Shown here piece after piece: positions 13,198 to 23,675 of a stretch of DNA of 64,000 bases. Below the pieces are notes generated by a model. The model saw only the letters and a list, made by a program, of their open reading frames with translations, was not told the DNA's origin and did not search any database. Both the position numbers and the translations under genes were made by a program. Position 1 is the first letter of the stretch. Each line of letters opens with the position of its first letter. The stretch is taken from NCBI RefSeq assembly GCF_036850765.1, contig NC_089491.1, positions 129,944,266 through 130,008,265 of the forward strand, written 5' to 3'. This DNA is from Saccopteryx bilineata (taxonomy: Eukaryota > Chordata > Mammalia > Chiroptera > Emballonuridae).

Positions 13198-13380
13198 CCT
13201 TGACCGGGGGGCTACAGCAGACAGAGTAACCACTTGCTCAAGTCAGCAAACTTGGGCTCAAGCTGGTCAGCTTTGCTCAAACCAGATGAGCCTGCGCTAA
13301 AGCTGGTGAGCTCGGGGTTTTGAACCTGGGTCCTCTGCATCCCAGTCCGACTCTATCCACTGTGCCACCGCCTGGTCAAA
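13198..13380 (-). mobile_element. SINE type 3, tail missing
   Basis: The complement starts TGACCAGGCGGTGGCACAG and shows repeated 'CTCACCAGCTTTAGC / GAGC' blocks like the element at 12233. No CT-rich tail is seen. Matched in copy B at 42530-42712. Confidence 0.75.
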
Positions 13381-14039
13381 CCTCACTGTTGTTTCACAGT
13401 GCGTGTGTCCCTATCGGGGAGGTTGAGCATCGTCTGACATGCACTAGCATGTGCACTGCCTCACAGGGGAAGTGAGTGTGTTCACTCTCTGTCCCTTTAG
13501 CAAACTCCTACTTTAGGGAAGTTTCAGCCCCACAGGGATATGAAACCTCTCCTTGCCTTTGGGTTCTAAGGAATGCTTTCAGGCTTGTGGTTTGCCTTTC
13601 CAGATTTCTGCATTTTTTTCCTGTTTGTTTTATAGCCAGAAAAAGCTAGCCATTGCCTGATTTGCTTCTGGCCCTACGGGGTCACACTTTGCACCATGGT
13701 CTCTCCCCCTAGATGATGCATAACTTACATCTTTTTAAAATCTTGTCAGTAATTCCACCTGGGATATTCTTTTCAAATGTCAAAAGCGATATTTCAAATA
13801 AAAACAAATGGAAGTATGGGAGCAGACACAATGAGGCACATATTATAGGAGTCCACTTATTTAAAAAGTCCAGAACAGGTAAAGGAGCAGAGACACAAAG
13901 CAAGTGAGGGGTTGCAAGGGGCGGGAGGAGTGGCGAGTGGGTCCATATGGGGAGATGGAACAACATGCATTGAAATAGTGGTGATGCTTGCACATAATTG
14001 CAAAGTTAAATCACGCTCAGGAATGGCATTGCTTAAAAT
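13381..14039. other. Intergenic, nothing recognised
   Basis: Non-repeat sequence shared with copy B. No gene is supported, despite a short minus-strand frame at 13709-13993. Confidence 0.5.
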
Positions 14040-14610
14040 TTAATAAATCACTTTTATTTGTTATTTTTATTTGTTCATCACACTATGAAAAACATAATAT
14101 AAAAAACAAACAATAACCTAATATAAAAATGCAGAACAATTAAAAACTTAAAATAATAAAAATGTGAATCATACCATGGAATAAAATAAAAACATAACAT
14201 AAAAAAAACTATCAAAAAGAAGTGACAAAACAAATTCTTCTGATGTGCTAGGGACAGCTGATTGAAGAACAAGCAGGTCTCGAGCTGGCCTTGATGGGTT
14301 GTTCTGAGGCAGCTCCTCTCGTCTGGCCACAACCAGGACACGTTCCGTAGAGGGCTCCTGAGGCAGCTCTGATGGGGCCTCAGTGTGGTCTGGAAAAACT
14401 GCACAGGCCGCCCGGCTCCAGAGCTGCAGCTGGAGTGGCTGCTGGAGGAGGCATGGCCGCTGGAGTTGGGCACCCCTCCAGGTCTGGGTTGGCCTCCAGG
14501 TCTGCCTGTGCAGCTGGCTCCCCCAGATGTCCCTCAGGTGGAGCAAGAGGCAACTCTGCCTCCTTGTCCCCTACCCCAAGCATCCCCTCAGACAAGAGCA
14601 GTGACATCAC
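14040..14610 (-). pseudogene. Unrecognised gene-like unit, minus-strand paralogue (copy A)
   Basis: This stretch is an inverted paralogue of 15955-16745. On the minus strand one frame (14610-14380) reads EAELPLAPPEGHLGEPAAQADLEAN, matching EAEPAPAPPEGHLEEPATEP of the plus-strand unit. A second frame (14546-14169) continues with PDHTEAPSELPQE ... VLQSAVPSTSEEF, matching PDHTEAGRPLPEE ... VFQSAVSDTSEEF. The two frames are linked only across a frameshift near 14380-14400. Unlike the plus-strand unit it has almost none of the LEAD repeat. The homology continues past the stop through an AATAAA (complement of 14053-14058). I do not recognise the family. The frameshift suggests a pseudogene, although splicing could also explain the frame change. 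Confidence 0.6.
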
Positions 14611-14985
14611 TACTTGGCCAGAGCAATGACATCACCACACAGTGCCCTCAATACCTGATGAGAGAGCCCAACAGAACTTGGAACCCTGGTAACCAGGCAA
14701 CCACATTGTAAAACAACTGCTACCCAGCTCACTTGCCCAGAGACTTGGGAAGAGTCAACATGTTCTCGTGCTGTCTTCCCCTGTCCCGAGGCCGTGCCAC
14801 ACCAAAAAAAAGCCGTGATGGCTTTTTCCACTGTGGCCGCCATTGGATCCAGACTCAGCCAAAGAGTCTGTGGCCCTTTTCTCGCTGGAACCCAGAGGTA
14901 ACACATGTGGACCCAGAGGCATTTCTGTCCAGTACAGGCCAACACTCTGATCTTACCTGGGCAGTTCTATGTCCCCTACGTGTGT

Positions 14986-15048
14986 GTGAGTTTTGTTTGT
15001 GAGTGTGTGTGTGTGTGTATGTGTATATGTGTGTGTATGTGTATGTGT
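14986..15048 (+). repeat. TG microsatellite
   Basis: TGTGTG/TGTATG tract lying between the two head-to-head gene-like units. The matching tract in copy B (44325-44482) is about 2.5 times longer. Confidence 0.9.
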
Positions 15049-15364
15049 AAGGAGGTTTTACGTCGGAAGACCCTGCGCTTAAGAGGAACGTGCTGAGCAG
15101 GTGGTCAGAAGCCTTGTGAACCTGGCAGTTCACAACTCAGGTACAGGCTGGCTGGTTGGATGGAAAGTGTGGGGGCACCTTCTGCCCTAAGTTTATCTCC
15201 AGCCCTGAGGGTGAATCTCATTTCCCAGGGTGGAGGTTTATGCAGACACAGGACTGGGACTGATTCCAGAGTAGAAGGATCATTGGGTAGAAGCAGCAAT
15301 GACTAGGGCCAAACTGGGCTTGAAGCCTCCTGTGCAGTTGCTGGTCATGTGTTTGTAGGGTTCA

Positions 15365-15751
15365 GTGGAAAACATGGAGGAGCAACAGCGTGTGGAAGAG
15401 GACTCCCACACCCTCTTTACCACTGTGGGCCCTGTTCAGGGCACTACTGATGTTCAATGCCATCCTGCATTGAGAGTGACCTTCCATGAGTCCAGGAACC
15501 TAGGATGCATGATTGGCCTCAGGAGATCTCCTTCCCGGAAGCCGCCCAGGGTCTGGAAGCCACCTACCCCGATGCCGCGCAGGCGTCAGAGATCTCTTCC
15601 CCCAGAACCGCCCAGGCTCCAAGCACAAGTCACCATGTCTGACTCCTACTTGCAGCACCGGGCCCATGCTAATAGAACCGGCCCATACAACCAGGAGCCA
15701 AAGGAGGCTGAGCCCGGGGGTGAGAAGCTGGGGGAGAGTGGAGGTCCATGA
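15365..15751 (+). CDS. Possible upstream coding segment of the plus-strand gene-like unit (copy A)
   Basis: An open frame of 128 codons begins MENMEEQQRVEEDS and ends GEKLGESGGP. It is rich in Pro, Arg and Glu, with no domain I recognise. It is preserved in copy B, where the frame is open for 150 codons (44732-45184), so about 390 bases have stayed open in both copies. It lies just upstream of, and in the same orientation as, the LEAD-repeat frame, so it could be a 5' exon or simply a GC-rich chance frame. A frame on the opposite strand (15500-16045) is also open, which weakens the coding case. Confidence 0.3.
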   Translation: MENMEEQQRVEEDSHTLFTTVGPVQGTTDVQCHPALRVTFHESRNLGCMIGLRRSPSRKPPRVWKPPTPMPRRRQRSLPPEPPRLQAQVTMSDSYLQHRAHANRTGPYNQEPKEAEPGGEKLGESGGP

Positions 15752-15878
15752 CAGATTACTGGGAGGGGTCGGTGTCAGACACACTGGGAGCACCCCTAGA
15801 GGCTGAGCAGGAGCAAAGACCAGCTTCAGACCACCCATATGCTGGACAGCCAGCGGGGAGGACATCCTGTGGTGGGTT

Positions 15879-16661
15879 TTGGCCTGTGGCTGTGTTCTGT
15901 TTAGGAAAAAACATGGAAATGCAAGCGCATGGATGATCTTTTCTCCTCTAACAGATCCAGCACCAGCCCAGGAGGCAGAGCCGGCTCCTGCTCCACCTGA
16001 GGGACATCTGGAGGAGCCAGCTACAGAGCCAGACCTGGAGGCCAACTCTGCCCTGGAAGCCTCTGCAGCCCTAGAGGCAGATCAAGACCTGGAGGCCGAC
16101 CTAGCTCTGGAGGCTGAACCAGCCCAGGAGGCCGAACCATCCCTGGAAGCCGACTCAGTTCTGGAGGCTGAACCAGCCCAGGAGGCTGACTCTGTTATGG
16201 AGGCCGACCTTGCTCTAGAGGCCGACCTTGCTCTGGAGGTCGACCCAGGCCTGGCCAGGCACCCAAATTCAGAGGCTGAGCTACTTTCTGCCGCCCCTGC
16301 AGATGCAGCGATGGAGCTGGGACCAGCCTCCACTGTGCCTCCTGATCATACTGAGGCAGGAAGACCGTTGCCTGAAGAAGCCTCCATTAACCCTGTCCTG
16401 GCTCCGCTCACACAATGGTCAATGCTCCTGAACAACACCTCAGGGCCAGCTCAGGAGCCAGTTGTTTTCCAATCAGCTGTCTCTGACACATCAGAAGAAT
16501 TTATTTCCCCACTGCCCTTTGAAAGTCTTCTTTTATTTTCTTTTATTGTTCTTCTTTTATTTTCACCTTTGCGTCATTTATTTTTTCATTTTATTAATTT
16601 TCTCCTGAATTGTTCTGGTTTTATTTGTTTTGTTCTTTGTCTTTTCCTTCTTTTTCCATAG
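15879..16661 (+). CDS. Unrecognised acidic LEAD-repeat protein with hydrophobic C terminus (copy A)
   Basis: Open frame of 260 codons. A splice-acceptor-like pyrimidine tract ending CTAACAG at 15954 suggests the real exon starts at 15955, so the first 25 codons may be intronic. Residues about 26-44 are Pro/Ala/Glu-rich (DPAPAQEAEPAPAPPEG). About 45-127 are an imperfect 5-residue acidic repeat of the type LEADP/QEAEP. About 128-215 are non-repetitive, with PDHTEAG, two overlapping N-glycosylation sequons (NNTS) and SDTSEEF. Residues 216-260 are strongly hydrophobic (SLLLFSFIVLLLFSPLRHLF...). An AATAAA lies 22 bases after the stop (16683-16688). A paralogue sits head-to-head at 14040-14610. The hydrophobic tail is encoded by T-rich DNA and may be a composition effect. 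I do not recognise the family, and whether it is expressed is unknown. Confidence 0.45.
   Translation: MACGCVLFRKKHGNASAWMIFSPLTDPAPAQEAEPAPAPPEGHLEEPATEPDLEANSALEASAALEADQDLEADLALEAEPAQEAEPSLEADSVLEAEPAQEADSVMEADLALEADLALEVDPGLARHPNSEAELLSAAPADAAMELGPASTVPPDHTEAGRPLPEEASINPVLAPLTQWSMLLNNTSGPAQEPVVFQSAVSDTSEEFISPLPFESLLLFSFIVLLLFSPLRHLFFHFINFLLNCSGFICFVLCLFLLFP
16013..16258 (+). repeat. 15-bp coding minisatellite (CTGGAGGCCGACC-like)
   Basis: Tandem imperfect 15-bp units encoding LEADx/QEAEx. The array is about 245 bp here and about 505 bp in copy B. Confidence 0.85.
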
Positions 16662-16682
16662 TGTGATTCCCTCTAAGTAAAA

Positions 16683-16688
16683 AATAAA
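16683..16688 (+). terminator. Polyadenylation signal AATAAA
   Basis: Canonical hexamer shortly after the stop at 16661. It is conserved in copy B and, in inverted form, next to the minus-strand paralogue. Confidence 0.45.
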
Positions 16689-16689
16689 A

Positions 16690-18561
16690 GTGACCATTTA
16701 GATTTTAAGATGTGCCATTCCTGAGTGTGAAATACCTTCACCATGCTGTGCAAACACAGCACTATCTCATTGCAGAATATTCCATCACCCAGAATGGAAA
16801 CTCTGCACCAAAAATACTCAGTCCCACTCCTGCCTCTGGCAACCTCTCATGTGCTTCTGTCTCTGCTCCTTTACCTATTCTGGATGCTACTTATCAAAGA
16901 AATATTATACTAATAGGTTCCTTTTTGGATGCACTCTCATACATTTAAATAATTTTATCTGAATTACCAATTTTGTCTTTTGAAGGAAAAATCATAAGTA
17001 GAATAGAAACCGGACCAGAAAAAAAATAATGCCCTTTGGCAAGTGTGTAAATCATCTCAGAGTAGTAAACAGGGTGCTGTGTGACTGTTACGTGAAGCTT
17101 ACTATTATAGTTAAGTCTTGATTTCTGTTCACACAATAATGGGTGGGATTGACCCCCTTGGTAGGTTGACTATGAGGATTGATCCCAAAAAGGACATTTG
17201 AGCTTCTGTTCTCGGGTTGACCTCACAAATGTGGCCCAACAGAGTCTGGTGTCAGCCAAGATGTTCCTTTGGGTATGCTTCTTGTGGACCTAATTGGGTC
17301 ATGTTCAGTAATGGTCCGAAAACTGCCAATAGGAAGTTCTGGGGTCTCTTGGGAGAAAATCTGGCATAGGGCAATGTCAGGTATTGTCTCCAACGACTAG
17401 TCCTGGGCTACCCATTTGAAGCTACAAAGCAATCAACATTTGTGGCTGCCTCTGCTAGACCTGTACACATGTGAAAAGGCCAGGCTGCATTCCGAGGTTA
17501 GCTTTCAAAAATACTGAGACTGGCAGCAACTCAGCCAAAGGTTCAAGGCACCATGAATTCAGCCTCTGCTAGCCAACTGACATTTTGTTTCAGTCCCTGA
17601 AAGAGCCTGTGGTGGTACCTGAGTTGCATGAGTAGGTTCTCAGTAAGGTACCAGGTAAAGGTGAGGGCTATTTACCAGTGGTGTGCACAGGTTTAAACTC
17701 GGCACAAGTGCTGGGACTGAGGACACTCAGCAAAGGTCTCAAGGTACACTAAGGCTCACTGTCAATAGCCAACTTCTTGGGGCCCGCTGAACTTTTTGGT
17801 GGGGAGGGTCTCATGGAATAATGACAGTGAGGCAAGTGGAGCACTCAGGTTACAATAGATTAAGATTTGCTCATGTAAAGGGAGGGGTATGCACAGGAAT
17901 GGGGGTGTCAGGCATGTAAGGGGAACCTGTCCCGTGACTGGAGACAACAACTCAGTCTCTCTCTGTGCATTTCTGACACCCCCTGAATTATTCCAAACTA
18001 ACTCAAGGAACCCTTTAAGAATCTCTGCACCACAGGCATAAGATGGATACTCGTGACAGACTACTCTCCAGGGCTAGAGCATGGCATGGTGGTCTAAAAT
18101 TTAGACCACCATGGAACAGGAGGGTGGGCCTAGTGCAGTTCCCAGGCTGATGTCATATGGATGGAGGGGAGTGTTTGTACCAGGAATTATGGTCTTCTAG
18201 GGCAGTGTGGGAAATGCACACAGCACAGGGTCCTTGGCAGTTGTCCCTCTGGCCCTCACTCTATATAACTCCAGTCTATTCTGGACTGCTGTCCTTTCTC
18301 AGGAGATTCAGATATGTGTTGGTGAACAAGATATTGTGCACGGGTCCTTAAAGATGGCACCTAGATTTATACCAGACCACCCCATACTGAGGTGAATTGC
18401 TCAGATATTTATATTTCTGCAGTCAATCTTATCCATTTGCTTTTATAACTTCAGCCTAGCTTACAACCAGTGACCACATAATTATATAACTTACGGGTGA
18501 TAATCCTAAACAGTTATCTCTATATGGACAACTGATGCTTTTCAAAACCAACCAATAATGG
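16690..18561. other. Intergenic, no gene recognised
   Basis: Shared with copy B (46400-48463). Its GC content is higher than the flanks, and it has no long frame and no repeat borders I can name. Its position before an L1 5' end and an embedded TATATAA (about 18261) made me consider an old LTR, but I cannot support that. It contains the palindrome at 18085-18113. Confidence 0.5.
18085..18113. repeat. 29-nt palindrome at the site of a hAT insertion in copy B
   Basis: Arms CATGGTGGTCTAAA and its exact complement flank a single central base. The matching site in copy B has one copy of this arm followed by a 190-bp hAT element (47820-48009) flanked by an 8-bp TSD, and then GAACAGG. In copy A the inverted arm takes the place of the element. 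Confidence 0.9.
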
Positions 18562-19430
18562 AGACCGGAAGATGGCAGTGGAGCAGGCAGATGCACAGAC
18601 TCTCAGCTCACACCACCAAACTGGATTACAAATTAATTTAGGAACAATAGGCATGAAAAACTAACTCTGGACTATAAGAACAATTCTCCAAAATCAAGGA
18701 GCAAACAGAAAGCCACACCAAGCCTGGTAGAAAGCTCCGAGCAGTGGTGGGTATCCCCTGCTTACATTAATATGGTGGTTGGGTTAGGCTGAGTGCCCAG
18801 AAGGGCTCTCACTCCAAGGAAAAGAGCAGAAAATATCGCCCACAGCCACTTGCCTGGGGACCTGGGTATGAGGTGTGTTGAAAGGGTGGCTAGTCTTTCA
18901 AAAAAAAAGAGGGGAGACAGAGACAGATGGTGAGGCATAGAGGAATGCATTGGATGACCTGAGAAGCTGACTCATTCAGTGCTGTATGTGACCATAGCTG
19001 GGGGAAGGATTGATCCTTCCACACATTACAAGTCTAATGTGGTTCTGGGTGACCCATCTCCAGACATCTCTCCAGCTACAGTCAGTGCAATAAGACACAA
19101 CTAAAAACAAGAAGTGGGGAGGAGGAGCAGTAACTCAGGTCTCCATAGAGATCTGAGATACACTTCCCCCTACTGAAGCTGAGAAAACACCCCACACCCG
19201 GAAAGAGTAACTGGAAGATCAGGCCTTCAAAGTCTCAGGTTACACCCACCACATTCCCTGATACAGTTTCAAATGAGCCCCCTGCTGAGATCAGTAAACA
19301 AGACTACCACCATGTTAAGAAAACTGAGAAAAAAAAAACAAATCAAGACTTCAAAATGGTTCTACTAGAAAAGCCATATCCATCAGTGGATTACAAATAA
19401 CAGCTGATACCAACCAAAGAAGACTTAGAA
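18562..19430 (+). promoter_or_regulatory. L1 5' UTR (internal promoter region)
   Basis: The sequence before ORF1 starts with GGAAGATGGCAGTGGAGCAG, the characteristic 5' end of a mammalian L1 class. This region normally carries the internal pol II promoter. Promoter activity is not expected to survive in this fossil. Confidence 0.7.
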
Positions 19431-19444
19431 ATAACATAACTCAA

Positions 19445-20423
19445 AATTGGAGGCCGACAACACCAAGCCTAGACTCAACCAGCTCTGCAAACACACCCAA
19501 ACACACAGACATAATGAGAAGACAAAGAAGTGCAATCCAAATGAAACCACAAAAGAAACCTCCAAGAAATGAACTGAGTGATGTGGAAATAACCAAACTT
19601 CCAGATGCAGAGTTTAAAATAATGAGTGTTAGGATGCTTAAGGATCTTAGAACAACAATGGATGGTCATTAGGAACACCTAAATAAAGAAATAGCAAGTA
19701 TAAAAGGACATTGAAAGATTAAAGAGGAATCATTCAGAGATGACAAATACAATATTAGATATGAAGACCACAATGAAAGAAATTAAAAACAGGATGGGTG
19801 AAGCTGAGGATTGAATCAGCGAGTTGGAGGACAAATTGAACAAATTCATGGAAGCAGAGCAGAAAAAAGAAAAGAGACTCAAAAATTCTGAGGAAACTCT
19901 AAGAGAGCTCTGTGACAACATAAAGAGAAATAATATCTGCATCATAGGGGTTCCTCAAGAAGAAGAGAAACAACAAGGGATAGAGGCTTTGTTCAATTAT
20001 ATTATAGCTGAAAACTTCCCTAAATTAATACAGGAATAAGTCTCACAAGTTCAAGAAGCACAGAAAACTCCATTAAAGAGAAACCCATAGAAATCTACAC
20101 CAAGACACATCATAATTAAAATACCAAAGCTAAGTGATAAAGAGAAATTATTAAAAGTTGCAAGAGAAAGAAACACTATCACCTACAAATGAGCTCCCAT
20201 AAGGATGACATCTGACTTCTCAACAGAAACACTTTTGGCCAGAAAAGAATGGCAAGAAATATTCAAAGTAATGCAGAACAAGATCCTACAACCAAGACTA
20301 CTTTATCTAGCAAAGCTATTGTTTAATATTGAAGGAGAAAATAAAGATTCCCAGAAAAAAACCCTCAAGGAATTCATTACAATAAAACCAATGCTGCAGG
20401 AAATATTAAGGGGCCTGTTGTAA
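19445..20423 (+). pseudogene. L1 ORF1 remnant (RNA-binding chaperone)
   Basis: ORF1 normally forms a trimeric RNA-binding protein: coiled coil, RRM-like domain and C-terminal domain. Here a coiled-coil-like stretch (ISELEDKLNKFMEAEQKKEK, about 19815-19875) precedes an RRM segment (NNICIIGVPQEEE) and the C-terminal part (TSDFSTETLLARKEWQEIFK; ILQPRLLYLAK). Stops at 19669-19671, 20037-20039 and near 20088 break it. Copy B (49340-50329) is broken at partly different places. Confidence 0.9.
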
Positions 20424-21198
20424 ACAGATCAAAATGGGAAAAGAATATAGCAAAAAAGGAATACAGCTTTAAAGAATAAAATGGCAATAATCAACCACAT
20501 ATCAATAATAACTTGAAATGTAAATGGGTTAAATGATCCAATCAAAAGATATAGGGAAGCTGCATGGATAAGAAAATAGGACCCCTACATAAGCCGTCTA
20601 CAAGAGACAAACCTTAAACAAAATATGCACATAGACTGAAGGTAAAAGCATGAAAAAAATATTTCATGCAAATTGAAATGAAAAAAAAAGCTGGGATATC
20701 AATACTTATATAAGACAAAATGAATTTTAAAACAAAGGCTATAGTTAGAGATGAAGAAGGCCACTACATAATGATAAAGGGAGTAGTCCAACAAGAAGAT
20801 ATAAGCATTATAATTATCTACACACCTAATATAGGAGCACCTAAATATATAAAGCAGACTTTGATGAATATAAAGGGCGCGATCAACAGCAATACTATAA
20901 TAGTAGAGGATTTCAATAAGACACATCACTATATAGATCCTCAAGAACGAAAATCCACAAATAACAGCAGAGTTAAAGGACACACTAGATCATGAGTCAG
21001 AAACCTTTTTGGCTGAGAGAGCTATGAACACCACATATTTTTAAATGTAATTCTGTGAGAGCCATACAATATGTTTAACACTAAATACAAGTAAATGTGT
21101 CCATTTTATGTAAGACTAACCCTTTTATAGTACAGTAAGTGTCTGAATTCTTTTTAATAACGTTATGCTGTTGCTAACCAATGATGAATAAAGTACTT

Positions 21199-21549
21199 CT
21201 TTTTTTTTTTTTCCTATTTCCGAAGCTGGAAATGGGGAGGCAGTCAGACAGACTCCCGCATGCGCCCGACAGGGATCCACCTGGCATGCTCACCAGGGAG
21301 CGACGCTCTGTTGCATCCAGAGCCATTCTAGCGCCTGAGGCAGAGGCCACAGCGCCAGGCCCAGCGCCCGGGCCATCTTTGTTCCAATGGAGCCTCGTCT
21401 GCGGGAGGGGAAGAGAGAGACAGAGAGGAAGGAGAGGGGGAGGGGTGGAGAAGCAGTTGGGCGCTTCTCATTTGTGCCCTGGCCGGGAATCGAACCCGGG
21501 ACTCCTGCATACCAGGCCAACGCTCTACTGCTGAGCCAACAGGCTAGGG
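21199..21549 (-). mobile_element. SINE type 1 nested in the hAT
   Basis: Poly(T) at the left and tRNA-like head at the right. The flanking repeat is GAATAAAGTACTTCTT / GGATAAAGTTCTTCTT. Same site in copy B (51113-51481), so the order is L1, then hAT, then SINE, then duplication. Confidence 0.9.
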
Positions 21550-21621
21550 CGGATAAAGTTCTTCTTACCATTAATGCACCTTTTTGTGCTGCATGGTTTT
21601 GCTGATGACTTTGTAGTCTGG

Positions 21622-22420
21622 TTAATATGTGGTGAGGTTAAGCTTCATGCAGGTGTTGAGACTTCCTTTTGTTAAACGTGATCGTAGGTTGGTCTTAACT
21701 TTTAGATCTGAGAAAGATTGCTCACATGCATACGGAGAGCCAAACATTGTCAGTACAGCAATACTCACATGCTGCAGTGTGTGGTATGTGACAGGAAGTG
21801 CGTTCCAATTTTGACAATCAGCTGGTCTGCAGGTTGAAGTTTTTTCATTTCTCCACACTTGTGTTTGCTCATCAACTCTGCTTGCTGTCGTACAAGTCTT
21901 TCCAAATCTTCATTCAGTGACTTGAACTATTCACCCACATGTCTGAGGCCTTCAGGTCAGCCACTTGTAGCTCAAAATCTCAGATGGAGACACTGGGAAT
22001 GTAACTCAGTTTGGCACTATACATTGCACACTCGAATGGATGAGTGATGAACTTAAAAAGACCAGTGTGCTCACCAAATTCACAAAAGCGTGCTTTGAAT
22101 GACTGCTGGAGATTAGATGTGAAGGCCCCTAGCTGCTGGAGATCAAGATGTTGAGCAGGGTCACATGCTGTGCATGGCTCTTTAAACTCTCCCAGTTTTC
22201 AGCATGTAGTAAATGACCTGTTTCAATGTCAGCGATGAAGAGTTCCAGCTTGTTTTCTAATGCAAACACTTTGTATTTGACATTCATCGATGCAATTTTA
22301 TCATTGCATATTAGACACACTACAAAACCTGCTCTCTCCACAAAAGCGAATTCCTCTGTCCATTCCTGCTTAAAAATATGATACTCCTCATCATTTTTTC
22401 ATTTAGCCATCTTCTTCGTC
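21622..22420 (-). pseudogene. hAT transposase remnant
   Basis: The piece nearest the N terminus (about 22420-22129) contains EFAFVERAGFVVCLICNDKI, which resembles the start of a BED zinc finger with its CxxC pair. The piece nearest the C terminus (21858-21622) reads SPYACEQSFSDLKVKTNLRS RLT, which matches the hAT dimerisation region near the catalytic Glu of Charlie-type transposases. The central catalytic region is largely missing and stops occur between the pieces. The product would not work as a transposase. Copy B retains the same architecture. Confidence 0.8.
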
Positions 22421-23344
22421 AAAAGGTTTCTGCAATTAGCTAGCTGACTACTTGATTAAAAGGAGGAAAGTTTACTTCCTGACCTCACAATGACCCAAAT
22501 ATGTTACACATTATCCAATAAAAATTGGGTGTTGTCCTGAAGGACAGCTGTGATTGGCTCCAGCCACCGGAAACCATGAAAATGAGTGGTAGGAAATGAA
22601 TGGATTGTAATATTTGAGAATGTTTTATATTTTTAATGTTATTTTGTTATATTGAAGATTTGTTGCGAGCCATATGCAGCCATCAAAAGTGCCACATCTG
22701 GCTTGCGAGCCATATGTTCCCAACCGCTTCACTAGACTAACTGGATTTAATAGATATCTTCAGAACCTTTCACCTTAAAACAGCAGAATATACATTCTTT
22801 TCAAATGCTCATGGTACATTCTCTAGGATAGACCACATGTTAGGGCACAAAAGCGTTCTCACAAATTAACAAGATGAAATCATATCAAGCATGTTCTCTG
22901 ATCACAATGGCATGAAACTGGTAATCAACCACAAAAGAAAAACTCTCAAACACATGGAAACTAAATAGTAGGATGTCAAATTACGAATGGATTAACAATG
23001 AGATCAAAGAAGAAATAAAAAAATTCCTAGAAACAAATGATAATGAGCATACAACAACTCAAAATTTATGGGACACAGCAAAAGCAGTCCTGAGAGAAAA
23101 GTTCATAGCACTACCGGCATACTTTCAGAAGCTAGAAAAAGCTCAAATAAACAACTTAACCCTGCATCTAAAAGAACTAGAAAAGGACAGCAAGTAAAGC
23201 CCAGATGTAGTAGAAGGAAGGAAATAATAAAGGTCAGAGCAGAAGTAAATGACATAGAGGCTGAAGAAACAATACAGAGGATCAATGAAACCAGAAGCTG
23301 CTTCTTTGAAAAGGTAAAAAAGATCGATAAACCTTTAACTAGAC

Positions 23345-23675
23345 CAAGGGTCCCCAAACTACGGCCTGCGGGCCACATGCGGCCCCCTTAGGCCATTTAT
23401 CCGCCCCCACCCCCGCACTTCTGGAAGGGTACCTCTTTCATTGGTGGTCAGTAAGAGGAGCATAGTTCCCATTGAAATATTGGTCAGTTTGTTCATTTAA
23501 ATTTACTTGTTCTTTATTTTAAATATTGTATTTGTTCTCTTTTGTTTTTTTACTTTAAAATAAGATATGTGCAGTGTGCATAGGAATTTGTTCATAGTTT
23601 TTTTTATAGTCCAGCCCTCCAACGGTCTGAGGGACAGTGAACTGGCCCACTGTGTAAAAAGTTTGGGGACCCCTG
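23345..23675 (-). mobile_element. Short non-autonomous hAT element (A only)
   Basis: Ends in imperfect inverted repeats AAGGGTCCCCAAACT and AGTTTGGGGACCCCTG. The 331-bp element is flanked by a perfect 8-bp TSD, AACTAGAC (23337-23344, 23676-23683). Copy B has the empty site with one AACTAGAC at about 53266. It has no coding capacity. The termini resemble OC1-type (OposCharlie-like) mammalian hAT elements as I remember them. Confidence 0.92.

Larger units (their letters stand above)
20991..22729 (-). mobile_element. hAT DNA transposon with transposase remnant (copy A)
   Basis: Inserted in L1 ORF2 with the near-identical 8-bp TSD CACTAGAT / CACTAGAC (20983-20990, 22730-22737). Both ends contain a degenerate inverted repeat (GGCTGAGAGAGCC at the left, GGCTTGCGAGCC at the right). 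The minus strand encodes broken transposase pieces. About 1.74 kb including a SINE is too short for an intact element, so it is internally deleted. Also in copy B at 50904-52660. Confidence 0.85.

Noticed and set aside
14733..15002. Open frames in the region between the divergent units (for example 14733-15002 plus, 14945-14610 minus)
   Set aside because: They are open on both strands in both duplicates, are short, show no domain and overlap the microsatellite or the inverted repeat edge.
16013..16258. CRISPR-like or satellite array
   Set aside because: Units are contiguous, imperfect and codon-phased, without spacers.
17400..18560. Retroviral LTR upstream of the L1
   Set aside because: A TATATAA and CT-rich stretches were noted, but no matching second LTR, TG...CA ends with TSD, or primer-binding site were found.
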